Below, in pieces: positions 11,101-23,758 of a stretch of 64,000 nt of DNA. The DNA comes from Rhizomucor pusillus. Its lineage: Eukaryota; Mucoromycota; Mucoromycetes; Mucorales; Lichtheimiaceae. The position numbers were made by a program, and so were the translations under genes. The DNA lies in assembly GCA_900175165.2 (NCBI GenBank), contig FWWN02000703.1, positions 284,726 through 348,725 of the forward strand. Direction: 5' to 3'. Within the stretch, counting starts at the first letter, position 1; every line of letters begins with the position of its first letter. The notes under the pieces were generated by a model that was not told the origin of the DNA, did not search any database, and saw only the letters and a program-made list of their open reading frames with translations.

Positions 11101-11267
11101 TGGATGTATACGACGCTTGTCAACACACGGAGGAGGCGTTTGGTTTCAGCTGGTAGCCGGGCGGATAGTAGCCGGCGGGCCCGCAAATTTGGCACCAACA
11201 TCAGATCGCATCAAAGGAATCGCACAAGCCGACGAAGCCTGCAAGCTTCTTGATATCCATAAATTTT

Positions 11268-13109
11268 TCATTGTTTTTTATAGCTGCTTTTGTAATAGTT
11301 TAACGATAAACTATCAGTGAAGCTCTTCCGTCGAAGCGATTTTGGAGGCGGAACAAAGTGTGGAGGTGTAGGCGGAGGCGGGTGACTAAACAGCACAATG
11401 TTTGCCTCATGCTGTTGATTTTGCAGCAATGAGAGGTACCAGAACATAAAATTGGATATCAGCACTTGTTGATGTAAAGGTCTACATGGATTGGCCAATT
11501 TTGCGTGCGATAGCCTGTACATTGCACGCTCCACTTGTATTGGCAATCGATAGCTTTTATACGCCGGTGTAAATGATGGCTCTGCATTTTTGTGAGCAAA
11601 AGCTGCTGTTGCTGGAACATCGTCCACTTTTAATGCTTGCTGGTTGCTGTTGGCCTGCTGCCGTGATTTCTTTTTGCCCCTGCTAAACGATAGAGATCGA
11701 CTTAGGCGTGCTCCCAGACTCATGGGACGTTGATTTTTGTTATCCTCCGGATCGCTGACAACTTGATCCTCCTTTTTCCTTTTATCAATGTTGAATATTG
11801 TAGTGGATGATGGTGTCGACGGCAAACTAGCAGAATTGCTGCGCTTCTTGCGAGTTGGAAGGGATAATGTAAAGCTTCTGCGCCGTTTCACTTTGGTATC
11901 GCGCGTTGATGTCTCATCCACAGAGGAGACAGATTTCAAAGATTCCTTCGGCGCATGCTGCGTAGCGGTTTTTCCTTTAGACTTTTTGGATGATTGCAGC
12001 ATTTTGGATTCGGCACTGTGCAGTTTCAAAAACATGTCCGGATCCTCCTTGGACAAGTCCAAACTCGCTCTTCCGAGATCCACCCATTCACTGATATTAA
12101 CTGGCCTATCGTAAAGTCTCACGCCTTCCGGTGGTACTGACTGTTGTGTTGTTTCTACTGATGACACTCTTTTCTTCCTCTGCCACCGAGCATAGGCATT
12201 GTCGTTGCAATCGCCGTTTTCTTCGTCGTTTTCGTCGTTATCCTTTCGAATGTTAATATCATCGCGGTAACGAGTATGCAAAGTGTCCGGTAACGACCGT
12301 CGTCGCAAGCTCCAGCGGCTTTTATTGGCAGCTTTGCCTCGAGCCGACAGTGCCGAACGCCGGGAAAGCGATCGACTACCGGAAGAGTGGTGTGGCACAA
12401 GCACGGGCGAGTCGTCATCTGCCGTTGAGTTCCGATCGAATATGTACATTCTATCCTGGGGTACCCAATCTTTTTTGTGTGGTTACGTACGCGTGACCCC
12501 AAATAAAAAGTTGTTTTAGCCACACCGGCGACGCTAAAAACTGTACTCTTGTTTACACCTGATAGATTTCTATTTTACCTTGTCCGTTGAGCAACGTGGC
12601 TTTGCCATCTGTTTGATATTTTAACAGCAATGCTGACAATGAAGAGGAGGAAGAATGCTCGTGTGTGTCAGTCTCATGCTTGCAGTGCTGCTTTATCCAC
12701 GCTGCAAACTCGTTTGGTGCAAGCTGCGGATGCTTGTCTGCAGGTACCCTACAGCAAAATTGCGTGGCACATTTGTCAACATCTCTCTCTCTGTGGCAAC
12801 CGTGCAAGCAATCACAGATAACACAGTGCCACCAACGCGACGATGAACCATCGACGGGGCACGCATGAACGTAGAATAAGAAAAAAATAGAATATACCAT
12901 ATAAGATTTGAGGAAAAGCCAGCTTGCCGTCGTCCTTTTCTTCTTGCTGCTGTCGCTGATGATGATGATGATTCAGTAGTATTTTTCGTTTCCGGTAATT
13001 CGCTGCGCTGCCGTACTGACAGCGTACTGCGTCCATCTATTACTTTGCTGGGTATGAGATGCGAAGGCGGTGGTGGAGGTGGCGGAGGAGGTACTGGATG
13101 CGCCAGCAT
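11268..13109 (-). CDS. ZDS1: Zds1/Zds2-family regulator of PP2A-Cdc55
   Basis: Exons (minus): 12898-13109, 12579-12748, 12491-12533 and 11268-12450, giving 535 aa. In yeast, Zds proteins bind PP2A-Cdc55 and control mitotic entry, Cdc14 release and polarity. The N-terminal Zds motif NLIWVPADKHPQLAPNEF is formed across intron 12749-12897. The C-terminal Zds domain (YRLPIQVERAMYRLSHAKLA, then VLISNFMFWYLSLL) is clear at about residues 440-490. Between them the protein is Ser/Arg/Lys-rich and looks disordered. A nine-proline run sits near the start. Introns 12534-12578 (45 nt) and 12451-12490 (40 nt) are short and fit in phase, but the 43-nt exon between them is the least certain part. The start at 13109 is the first ATG in the open frame; an upstream exon is possible. 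Confidence 0.8.
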
Positions 13110-14914
13110 GAACAGGAGACGAGAAAGAAGGGTGTGTGATGCAACTGGTAATCCCGCCGAAAACAATGAATGCCTTTTTGATGCTTTGTGTGTAATATTT
13201 AGTACGACGGCCTGCCGTGAGACACACAAGTGTGCACCTTATTGATAGGCTGCTCAGTTAAAAAGAATCCTGTACATATTAATGGCAACTGCCACCGTTA
13301 AAAGTACGGCTGTTTCAAAATTCGAGCCGTTTAAAAGCATTCTATGTAACAACCTGACCCATCCAGGCAACCAAAGCCAAAAAGCCTGGCTCCCTGTTGC
13401 CTTTTGAGACCATCATCCACTTGATATATAAATTCGCTTCATTTACAGGCTTTTTGCTTAAGCTTACCTTGCACGCTGGACATGGCCATGGTAGTTACGT
13501 AAGTAACGGCGGTGGTAACGGAAGTAACGGTAGTAACGTAACAACGAAAGTGAAATTTTAACCCAGTTTGGGATTGGCATTTTCAGGTCTTTACGCAATG
13601 TAGCGAGGGAAAAGAAAATTGAATGTTCAATGTACTCTTAAGACATCCTTTCGAGTCACTCCCTGGAAAGTGCCAATTAACCCTTTTCAGAAAGCTAGTT
13701 CCTTCTAATCCCTGCTTTGACCTTCGACCGCTTAAAATAGCGGGAGTATGAAGCTAACCATGCAGTTCCATAAATCCACCTACCTTTGTAGGATGATCGA
13801 ATGGCACATTATCCATGACAACGCAGTGTCCCTTCGTATAACACTTAACCAAGACATCCAGTGTTCGACTTATAAAAGCAAGAAAATGATCTGTCCTGGT
13901 ACCACCTTTGCCACAGCTGCTGAATCACATTAATATTCATTATTTGTGGTGGCCAGACGTGGTTCCAGTCTGCGCTGCGTCAATATAACAGTTTTTTTAA
14001 AGGTAGAATTTTTGAGTAGCCTCTTCTCCAGTATTATTATGAGCTTGACGGCTCATGCACTCGAGGTGTTATGCATAAAAGCCAAATGAAATGTGTCCAT
14101 GAATACGTTGAAGGAGTTCATTGGCAATTTTAAAATACATGCACAATATGTTTGCTTTGAAACTATGAATGAGACCATTTATAAGAGATCGCACTCAACT
14201 CTGGCAAAGCGTTGTCATTCCAGTTGCAAAGTCTCTAGAACAGAGCCTTTGCTGTCGAAACGACTAGATTTGTTCTTCCACGAGAGTAACGGAGACCCCT
14301 TACTGCTGCGAACTCGGTGGCTCAAAGGATCCCCTGACATGTCTACGTGGGAGTCACATCATCCCGGACACTGGAAGCCGAAAATAACAAATAGGATCAT
14401 AATTTATCTTCGAGTTATTTTCTCTACTCCCAGTGTTGGAAAGAAGGAAAAAGAAAGCAAAATATGCGGTCAGAGGAAAAACAGAAGATAAAAAATTTTT
14501 GAAAACCAACGATCTCCGCCGCCGTCCCGCTTTTACCTGAGTGGCCAAAGGAGGATATCAGGTACTCAAGGAACAACTACAGACACATCAAAAAGCAAAA
14601 GACTGACCAAATGCCTTCTTCTTCCCTTCCGATATGCTGTTAAGTGCCTGAGGCATTATAGAAGATTTAACGGACCTAGGCAAAGGTGGCTATGTCAGTA
14701 GCACGATTTAGCCGACGGCATTCATGGGAACGGTATCCATTCTGAAAGCAGCTACGCAGTAACAAGATCTAGTCAAGTGTATTGTTAACACATGTTCTCT
14801 AAACTCTTCCTCTGCATTTGGATTGATCATATGAGTATAGCTGATTATTTATGTTTGTAAATGATGTTATGTTACTGATGCTATAAATTATGCAGATATG
14901 TCTTGTTCTGTTCG
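13110..14914. other. Gene-poor gap with a GTAAC-rich repeat
   Basis: 1.8 kb between the Zds gene and the WD protein, both on the minus strand, so it holds the Zds 5' flank and the WD-protein 3' flank. The ORFs in it are short and match no family I know. A GTAACG-type degenerate repeat lies at 13491-13552. Several AT-rich blocks are present. Confidence 0.5.
13491..13552 (+). repeat. Degenerate GTAACG tandem repeat
   Basis: About seven imperfect copies of GTAAC/GTAACGG in roughly 60 bases, with triplet-based drift (gtagttacgtaagtaacggc, then similar units). Confidence 0.6.
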
Positions 14915-17123
14915 TTATTTCCATCCGGTGCCACGACCAAGAAATTCGACTCGACACAAGCCGTTGGCACAGGCTGTGGCAGCCCACCCACACATCTCCC
15001 CGTTCGGGCACCAGACAGCCTATGCATTTAACAGTGAGTAATGTAAAGTATTTAAACTTTTGTTACCTAGGTGCTTTACCTTTTGTACTGCCAATCGGCG
15101 GTTTGGAATATTCAGTGACGGGATATCCTTCATTATCTGCTCAATTGTCTAATAGATCAGAGAATGAGTAAGAAACGTAGCGACTGGATACTGTTTCAAA
15201 TCCAAACAAACTTTGGGTGGAATGCCATCAACATATCGGTAAACATCGTTTACTTCATCGTAGTCGAGTTTGTACGCAAACTGGCAATCGACCGCCTATC
15301 ACGTTTCGGTAAACGCATTGTTATTATCTAGTAATATTCCAGATCGCGAATTCCTTACTTTTCGGTCTTTGATAAAATGAAGATTGGATATATTGACCCA
15401 TCCGTCTGCAAACGCAAGCAGATAGAATGGATGCATCTCACTACCTGCTATCGACAGCATTGTCGTCTTGCCAGTGGTTTGCTTTGTACCTTGCAAGGCA
15501 CCCGTTGAACGTACTGGCTGCGATCGAATACTCTTGTCGCTATCTTGAAAGCAGACAGACTCGTCAAATCCCATGAAGGCAACTTCAAATAAACTAGTAG
15601 CTAATATGGGAATGTTCGTTAGCTAACGATGTTGCCTTTTTTTCCTTAACAAGTATGTATACTTCGTGATCGTTGCAACGGTATGCTTGCCCATGGATCG
15701 CGGTAATCGGTGAGCTTGATATGACTATCATTTCCACAAGATACAAAATGGACTGGATCCTTGTAGCCGTGCCAAGCTATACATCGTACGACGGTCTCAT
15801 GGATAGGTGCACAGAAGTACAGTGACTCTTGCACATCTTTCTCTGGCAACTGCAAGATCGTCTGTGCATCCCACACAGCAATGTAGCCTACGCGTCCATA
15901 TTCGTTAGTACTTGATACTATACGTTCAAAACTGAACATGGTATACCGTTGTCGTAGCCCGTTGATATCTTCTTGGGTCCACCCCAGGATACGCATGTAG
16001 GTGCTGCGCCGGGAACAGATAAAGTTGCACGCGATTTTTTTAAACGAACTAATCGCTGGTAAGCGCCGCGCATGAAGCCGTTTGTCTTATCAGCTAGAAC
16101 TTACGATAAATTGTCTGCTTCTGATCATCAGGGCTTTGTCCCAAATGCTTTCGAAGCGCTTGTGGATGCGGCACTACAATCATTTGTGTAGTATCATCAC
16201 CAAAGACGACACCCAAAATACCCAATTTAGGGAGCCATTGTATGTCGCAGGTCGTAGACTTTAGATTCAACACCGTGAGGACGAGGACTGTGGCAAAACA
16301 AGATAACGTCGCGACTTACTTCTTCGTAGGCACCGTATGGACACCATTTCAAATCTCTCACTATACCGAAATCATGCAATATGCAGACATCTAAAACAGG
16401 ATCAACAGCCTGTTCGCCTTGAACCGTCAGTTCCAAACGCCATAGCTGTATGCAGTTTTTGTATGATCCTCGTGGCTGCACTTCGCTGAAATGGTGTGAT
16501 TCCTCTTCGGCTCCTTTGTATCCAGCTACAGCCAAGTACTGCGTCGTTATCTGGCTCTCTTCAAGTGGGTTTTTAGGTGCAAAACCAAGGCCCCAAACAG
16601 ACGAGCCGACGTTTATTACGTGCCCTCGCTTGTATTGCATGACTTGGTCTAGGGAGGATTATAAGCTCTTTTGTCATGTTTTAATAGACTAAAGGACCAC
16701 TGCTTACTCAACGATACACTTTCAAACTGGCTCATTTCAAACTCGCGCTGTTCCTTAATACCAAGCTTGAGCTTTCGCGGAGGTTTGCTCTCAGGAAGGA
16801 ACTTTTGCGCGTCACTGTTTCGTAACGTTAGCAAAGTTCGCTTCAGCTTTGAGCTGGCATGTCTTATCCGCGCTAAAAGCAACAGCTTACTTTGGATCAA
16901 CAATCTCCCATTCGTCTTCGATCGTTGCGATCTCTTTGTATACCGTACTTTGTAGCCATTCACTGCAGTCGTAAAGTTTCTCTCGGAATGGTCCAGTTGT
17001 ATCGTAAGAGGTGCCGTGAGGAAGCCCTGGCCTTTTTGGTAGTTTCGGTGGCATGCTGAATGCCAGTTGTAGAGGAATAGAGGTTGAAATTTGATGCTGC
17101 ACCCAAAAATTGTGGTCATGCAT
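14915..17123 (-). CDS. WD-repeat protein resembling TFIIIC subunit Tfc6/GTF3C2
   Basis: Ten exons (minus): 16891-17123, 16708-16814, 16320-16648, 16105-16258, 15947-16048, 15663-15887, 15359-15600, 15212-15295, 15080-15148 and 14915-15019, giving 549 aa. WD-type blades are visible: GHVINVGSSVWGLGFAP, YKNCIQLWRLE, VRDLKWCPYGAYEE, CDIQWLPKLGILGVVFGDD, PTCVSWGG then GYDNGYIAVWD, VVRCIAWHG, HFVSCGNDSHIKLTD and a last AVWCPNGEMCGWAATACANG. The order VWGL, LGILGVVFGDD, VSWGG-GY-NGYIAVWD and the final blade is like the RNA polymerase III factor TFIIIC beta-propeller subunit; this assignment is inference. Intron 15888-15946 contains a TACTAAC branch site. Intron 15149-15211 (GTTTGT donor) hides an in-frame TAG that would otherwise end the protein early. 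The N-terminal start (17123 or 17054) is uncertain. Confidence 0.68.
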
Positions 17124-18902
17124 GAAATGCCGAATACCCTAACTGGAGAATATTTACTTTGAGTGTGGATGTGTACAGCTATTTCACAAAGATGGAAATG
17201 CATCCGAGTACAATCTACACGTGTACAGGAAAGAGTCAAGGAAGAAGAAGACCATAGGTTTAGTAATAACAAGGAAGCTTAGAAACCAGTCTGCAACACG
17301 ACGTCACAATAACTTCAAATACTGTGATGTCTTTGCTGTGGAGTGTCTGGCTATAGCTCCTCAGAAATGAGGGATATCTAAGCTTTTGTAGTCGTCTACC
17401 ACTTATCTTAGCATTTTCTATTTTCATTTACATATTTGCCCTAAATTTGCAGATAAAGAAGTAAATAAAACCACATATGTATTTTCGAAAACATTGGTGT
17501 CTTTGCGCGATGCAAGAGCGCCAGGAAATCTCGCACGTTGGTCTATCATAGAGTTAACTTTGGTGATATAGGTTTTTGTATCCTTCAAGAGACTGAGTAA
17601 TGCTTCGTGCAGTATAAAGAGGAACTTTAATCCGGTCCATTAGGCTGTTGATGAATGAAGATATCAAAGGAACAGATAAATATAACAGCTCAAAGGTGTG
17701 TTCCCGCGAGCGCAGGTCTGAATAAACCGGGAGTTCGACGGCGCTGTGCTTACCTGCAGAAACGAAACGGATGCAAACCCGCCGGAGAATGGAGGTTTAT
17801 GAAGGCCAAGCGACTTTATTCTGCAGACTCGGATCGGCCATCAGCTTCAGCGAACCAAGCGCAGCGAGCGAAGCGAAGCGTGAAGCGCTTGTCAGTAATA
17901 ACAAACGTTCCTGAAACAGAACTCTCAGTAAAGGATGTTTGCCACGCAATCATAAGACAGAGTGGAGTCTCTAACAACCCTAACTAGAAACTGGATTTGT
18001 CTGTGTTGCGTCATTAAGCTTTTCAATTTAGATGTATAGGTGTACTTTCAAGCACATGATCAGCATTGTCAGATAAAAAGCAAGTATGTGAGTACATGAT
18101 GGTATTTACAGTTTGACAACTTCGATATCATGGGGAGCCGTCTGGATCTCCAGGTATAAGTTGCAAGTGGGTCCTCTCCGTTAAGGAGGACGTGCAGCGT
18201 CGTTATAATCTCGGATGTGTTTTCGTCCTCTGGCAGTCTATACGTCTACATAATGTCTTGGAAGTTAGTCCCTTCCAGAATGACGAGTGGAGTCCGGGAT
18301 GACAACCAGAGATTGGGACATTGTAGATATCCCAGGCGTCCGTAGATTTCTCAAGGGCGATCATCTGTCTCGTAGGATGCAATAATTAGGACGTCGATTG
18401 ATCGGCAATAGAGACGGTAGCTCGATCGTTTATTGATGGACATAAGGATATGAATGACCTCCTAAGCGCACAGTCTTCGGATCTACGATTCTTGACAGAT
18501 CTCGCTCGGAGGGCAAGTCCTGAAAGATGTACTTTCTCATGTTGGCTTCATTATTGGTCCTGATCCTCCCGATAGTCTCGAGCGTCTCCTAAAGGCGCCG
18601 CTAAAGTATTAAAGCACATTAGTTAATGCTACCTCCACCGTTGAGCATCCAGAAGAAGCGTAGAAACCCAAGAGTGGACTTGCGGTCATCACATGGACTG
18701 TCTTGTATCGGTGATTTATCCTCTCAGACGGCAACGAAAACTTGCTTGCTGGGGTTCGACAAACTCCACAAACGTATTTCTTTTTCTAGATACGAGCTTG
18801 ATCAGTATACGATCTCGATAATCATGTAAAATCGAAATCTGCATACTTGTGTGTATTTGTCAGCTGTTTTAGCATTGTAACAGTGCCATAGAGCGCTTTA
18901 CG

Positions 18903-19253
18903 GAAGGGATTTCTTCGGACACAATAGCCTACCCTTCCGAAAGTTGCCTCGAACAATGCAATGTCTAATTCATTGAATCGTTGATTTGAAAACGATGAAG
19001 AGCTGAAACAAGCTGCTCAGGTTATTGCGCGTTGGCATGGCTATGCTATTACGACGAAGTCCAGTCGCGTTCGTCACTTGTGCCTGCAGTGTCGTTGTGG
19101 AGGAACTTTCCGCAGCAACCATTATCTGACCGCTGCCACCGTCAAGGTCAGCGCGATTCGCTAATACGCTAGATTATTTCAGATGTTTATTGGATGTTGT
19201 GTCCGAGGACTTGTGTCCAGAGAGGAAATATTGTGTCCGAAGGAAATCCCTTC
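18903..19253. mobile_element. Decayed MULE-like fragment between inverted repeats
   Basis: Bases 18903-18926 and 19229-19253 are inverted copies that agree at 24 positions with a single one-base gap. Both contain the core TTCGGACACAATA or its complement, with GAAGGG and CCCTTC at the outer ends. Between them lies a 59-codon open segment (18985-19164) like the FAR1-type DNA-binding domain found before MULE transposases: IARWHGYAITTKSSRVRHLC, then CRCGGTFRSN. No transposase catalytic region and no clear target-site duplication are seen. It could be a non-autonomous relic or the end of a larger lost element. Confidence 0.55.
18985..19164 (+). pseudogene. FAR1-like zinc domain fragment
   Basis: Open from a stop at 18982 to TAA at 19162, with no ATG at its start. 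The pattern W-H-G-Y-A followed by C-x2-C-x-C-G-G-T-F-R resembles the FAR1/WRKY-GCM1 type fold of Mutator-like transposases, where the usual text is a Cys and 'GGxYR' motif. The zinc ligands beyond this point are missing, so it is a remnant. Confidence 0.5.
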
Positions 19254-19521
19254 TCTTTTTGGACACAGATGCAGCCTGACGCTTTCTCAAAGACTACATC
19301 CAAATCGGGTAAACTTTCTGGGTGCCTTTGGCGGGAACAGTCACGATTTTTGCAGCAGCATGAATGACTGGGCCTGCCAAAAGCGAAGAGAGAAAATTTT
19401 CGGCGCTTGCCTTTAACTTACCCATACCCAGTTTATTTTTGTTCCTTGCATATATTTTTCAACAGCCCTGTCAACAACAAACCTTATTGTATAATACGTC
19501 ACTTCATTCTCCCCCATTCTC

Positions 19522-22500
19522 ATGTCATTACCACTTGCAAGACTGGCGATCACCGGAAGTGTCCGGAATGCGCCCGCCCGCCAGTTGCTGCGATCGCAAG
19601 TAGCAAAGACATTGCAACGGAGCCCATGCTCAATACGTCCAATACACAACAGTAGCAGGATAGCTGCAACAGAAGCATATGCCCTGAAGACTCCAGACGA
19701 ACACGATGTGCTACCTCCACCGCCGGCAGAGGATGCACCTTCGCTGACGACGCCTTCTCATGTTGTACTGCCCAACCCAGCACTGCAAGCATACCGTCTG
19801 AGTGCTCGAGTACTCCCGGCAGGACTATCAGAGCAGTTTGCTGTTTTGAATGCATGCATCAATTCGAAAAATATGAGCCGTGCAGAAAGAATCATGAGGG
19901 AGCTATATCGAACTAGACCCGAGGAAATGAGGCTCTTTGCAGATGTTCATATGTACAATACCTTTTTGAACGGATTCTCGGAAACACCCACTCCAATGAC
20001 CAAGGAATGTCTGGCTTGGTTCGATGCCATGCGAGGACACAATTTGACGCCGGATGTGAACAGCTATGCGATTGTTCTGAAAACTTACTTAAAGTGAGTC
20101 CAAACGAATATGAAGAGCTATGATGAGTACTTACTGTATTCTTTCTGCTTTATTAGAATCGAAAAATACTTTACAGCACGCACATTGTTACTTGAAATGC
20201 AGCAGGAGACTGGATACACCTTGCAAGACATGCTAAAGTCCGATTTCTTGTCAGAAAAGGATGTGGAAATGTTCCGGAAACTGATTGCAGAGAGCAGCAA
20301 ATCTCCTTCGGCCGAAACGCAAGAGTTGCTCAAAAAATTGGAAGAAGCGACCGAAGCTGTATTGCCAACGCCTGCCGAGGCTAAGCCTGTATCTCCTCTC
20401 ACAAGTGAAGCCACCAAAGAGTTTAAGCTAATTCAGGAGGATATCCCAGAAGCACGCCCAACCAAGAGTGTGGGCGTCAAGTTCCTCCAAGAGCAGCTGG
20501 AAGCACTGCGGAATCCGGATAATGCTACAAAGGTTGATCCTTACGAGCTGCAACGTGCCTTGGAAAATCAAGGATACGAGGTTGCACTGCAACGTTTACT
20601 GCATGTCAAGGAATCCCACATGGAACGCGGTGATGTATTATCTGCCATGCACTTGACGCCATTGAAAAAAGTCATGTGGGATTGGCACGAACGCACTGTA
20701 CCGATGATCCGAGAAGAAATTGAACGTTGTGACTTAGCATCTGGTAGAGATAGCGAGCGAAGACTTTATGGTCCTTTCCTGAAATTGTTATCTCCTGAGA
20801 AGCTGTCAATGATCACCATGCTGGAATTACTGCGGTTACACAACTCCTCTGGCATTGTTGACGGCATGAAAACTGCACGTGCAGTTATTGATGTTGGCAA
20901 GGCTGTCGAGATGGAATACAACGCGGTACAGATGAAGAAAAATTCTAGCAAGCGTGCAGCTCACAACCACATGATCCATGACATGTTTACTAGCGGCAAA
21001 CTTTTCAACATGGCTGTGAGGAAGATGCAGATCGAAATGTTACGCAAACAGGAAGGTCACAATGAACTTGTCGACAGTTCATCTGAAGGAGACACAGGCA
21101 ACGTTACCGGTGCAGAGTGGACACCCGTGTGGCCCAACACGATCCGCGCAAAAGTCGGTAGCGTATTGACCAGTATATTTATTGACGCCGCTACCATCCC
21201 CGTACCAAGCAGGAACCCGGAAACTAATGAAAAGATGTAAGTTGTTATGGCTTTACATAATTGTCCTTGGAATATCCTTGTTTTAACAATCAATCACATA
21301 GTATCGAACAAATTCCTGCATTCTTCCATACGTATCAATACGTTCGCGGAAAGCGTGTTGGTGTTATCAAGTTCTCGGAACCGTTGACTGAGATGCTGTC
21401 ACGCGAGCCAGTAAGGGACACCCTGCATCCTCGGTTGCTCCCAATGATCGTACACCCTCGTCCGTGGATTACATATAACTCGGGTGGCTACATCGAAGCG
21501 AAGAATTCGTGCATGCGTATCAAGGATTCTCCCGAACAGTTGACGTATTTGCAAAAGGCTTCCGAGCAAGATCGTATTAGCCGAGTTTTGGCTGGTCTTG
21601 ATGTCCTCGGCTCAACGCGATGGAGAGTCAACCGCGCAGTGTTCAATGTCGTGCTAGAAGCATGGAACTCTGGAAAGGCTATCGCAGATATCCCACCTGC
21701 CATCGATGAACCTGCACCTTTGCCACCAAAACCGGAAAACTATGATACCGATCCAAAAGCCAAGTTCCGTTGGGTAATGAAGGTGAAAGAGCAACAAACA
21801 GCAGAAAAGAATGCGCACAGTTTGCGCTGCGACGTCAACTACAAGGTCGAAACGGCACGAGCAGTAAGTACCGGCATATATAGGTGCATCGTGGATATAT
21901 CTTCTAAACTGATTTGTTGCGCCTAGTTTTTGAATTTGCCAATGTATTTCCCTCACAATATGGATTTCCGTGGACGTGCATATCCCATACCGCCTACACT
22001 TAATCACCTTGGCAATGACTTGTGTCGAGGTTTGCTGGTCTTTGACGAGGCCAAGCCGCTGGGCGAGCGAGGCTGGAGATGGCTCAAGATCCATTTGGCC
22101 AACTTGTACGGTTATGACAAGTAAGTGTTTTTATGAAAATAACTATTGAATAGATTGATGCTTATCCATATCAATTTTTAGACACTCATTCACCGAGAGA
22201 GAAAACTTCACGGTCGAAAATATGGAAAACATTTTTGATTCTGTAGATAGACCATTGACTGTAAGTTGGATATCGTTCTCGAGGTTTAGAATATATTGAC
22301 TAACCACAAACAATGCAGGGTTCACGATGGTGGTTGAAGGCTGAATATCCTTGGCAATGTCTTGCAACATGTTACGAGATTGCTGAAGCTGTACGCAGCG
22401 GAAAACCTACCGAGTTTAAATCCAGAATACCTGTGCACCAGGATGGTACCTGCAACGGCTTGCAGCACTACGCTGCGCTTGGTGGTGATCTTGCTGGTGC

Positions 22501-23758
22501 ACGAGCTGTCAACCTTGCTCCGAGCGATCGACCAGCAGACGTGTATACTGGCGTAGCAGAAATGGTGAATAAGCTTGTTGAACAAGACGCCAAGGAAGGT
22601 GTAGAAGCAGCGCAGTTGCTACTGGGCAAGATTAGCCGCAAGGTTGTCAAGCAAACAGTCATGACAAACGTATATGGTGTCACATTCATTGGTGCAAAAG
22701 CTCAAATCGAGAACCGTCTGAAAGAGCGAGACGATATTCCCAGTGATAAGATCTACATGCTGTCGGGCTATCTTGCAAAGAAGGTGTTTGCCTCACTTGG
22801 AGAAATGTTCAACGGTGCCCGTAAAATCCAGGATTGGTTGACAGAGTCTGCCCGACGTATTGCTCGCAGTGTACCTCAAGAGGCTCTGGTGGAAGCTGGT
22901 CTAGCAGAAGAATCCGCAGAAGCTGAAGAGAAAGACGGGAAGAATCGACGCAAATCAAAGAAGTCAAAAAAGACTTTCTCGGCTCGCAACCCTGCATCAA
23001 ACCAAATGACCTCTGTTATTTGGACGACTCCCCTTGGATTACCCATTGTACAGCCATACCGCCGCGCTGGCAAGAAGCAAGTGCAAACTATCCTCCAGAC
23101 TGTATTTATTGAAGATCCCGAAGCTTCCCGTCCTGTCAACGCTCTCAAACAAAGTACCGCCTTCCCACCCAACTTCATCCACTCCCTTGACGCTACTCAC
23201 ATGCTCATGTCTGCGCTAGCATGCCACGAAAAGGGCATGACTTTCGCGTCTGTGCATGACAGTTACTGGACTCACGCCTGCGATGTTGATGAAATGAACA
23301 AGGTTATCCGCGACCAGTTCATCGAGTTGCATTCTCAACCTATCATGCAGAACTTGTACAATGAATTCACAGAACGATACAAGAACTTCAAGGTACCGGC
23401 TATCCGCACCACCGATGGTGCCGAAGTTGAAACCAATCCACGCGAGAAACTTCAAGCATATGGTTTTGCGGATCCAGCCATCGTTGATGCCGAACTCAAA
23501 AAGGCCAAGCCCAAGGTGGCAGACAAGGAACAAGAAGCCATGGGCGCACTCTTTGGACAGGACGACGACGATGTAGACGAGATAGACGAAAATGGATCTT
23601 TGGAACAAGTAGAAGGAACAGCAACGCCAAAGTCCAAGAAAGGTTCGAGTAACAAGAAGGTCAACTACGTGTGGGAGGATCTCAAGCTACTGCCGCTACC
23701 TGAAAAAGGTGAATTTGATATCAACGAAGTCAAGAAGAGCGACTACTTTTTCCATTAA
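19522..23758 (+). CDS. RPO41: Mitochondrial DNA-directed RNA polymerase
   Basis: Single-subunit T7-like polymerase that transcribes mitochondrial DNA. Exons 19522-20093, 20157-21236, 21302-21863, 21927-22120, 22182-22260 and 22319-23758 encode 1308 aa. The first 50 residues are Arg/Ser-rich without acids, consistent with a mitochondrial presequence. A PPR-like region follows ([20 protein letters not shown], then [12 protein letters not shown]). Catalytic motifs: [15 protein letters not shown] near residue 751, [18 protein letters not shown] with the metal-binding Asp near 871, [13 protein letters not shown] with the motif B Lys/Tyr, [10 protein letters not shown], and [11 protein letters not shown] with the second Asp near 1143. 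A Lys/Glu-rich insertion ([16 protein letters not shown]) lies before [15 protein letters not shown], and an acidic insertion (DDDDVDEID) lies before the conserved C-terminal SDYFFH. Confidence 0.97.

Larger units (their letters stand above)
17124..19521. other. Gene-poor region with decayed element
   Basis: 2.4 kb between the WD protein (-) and RPO41 (+), which are divergent. It contains a 110-codon ORF (17655-17987) without recognisable similarity, a short AGCGAAGCG-type repeat near 17850-17885, and the FAR1-like fragment with inverted repeats listed separately. The last 150 bases should be the RPO41 promoter and leader. Confidence 0.6.

Noticed and set aside
14890..15171. 93-codon plus-strand ORF
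   Set aside because: It lies opposite the last three exons of the WD-repeat gene, which explain the sequence better.
17655..17987. 110-codon plus-strand ORF
   Set aside because: No family text, composition shaped by a local AGCGAAGCG-type repeat, and no splice or leader signals.
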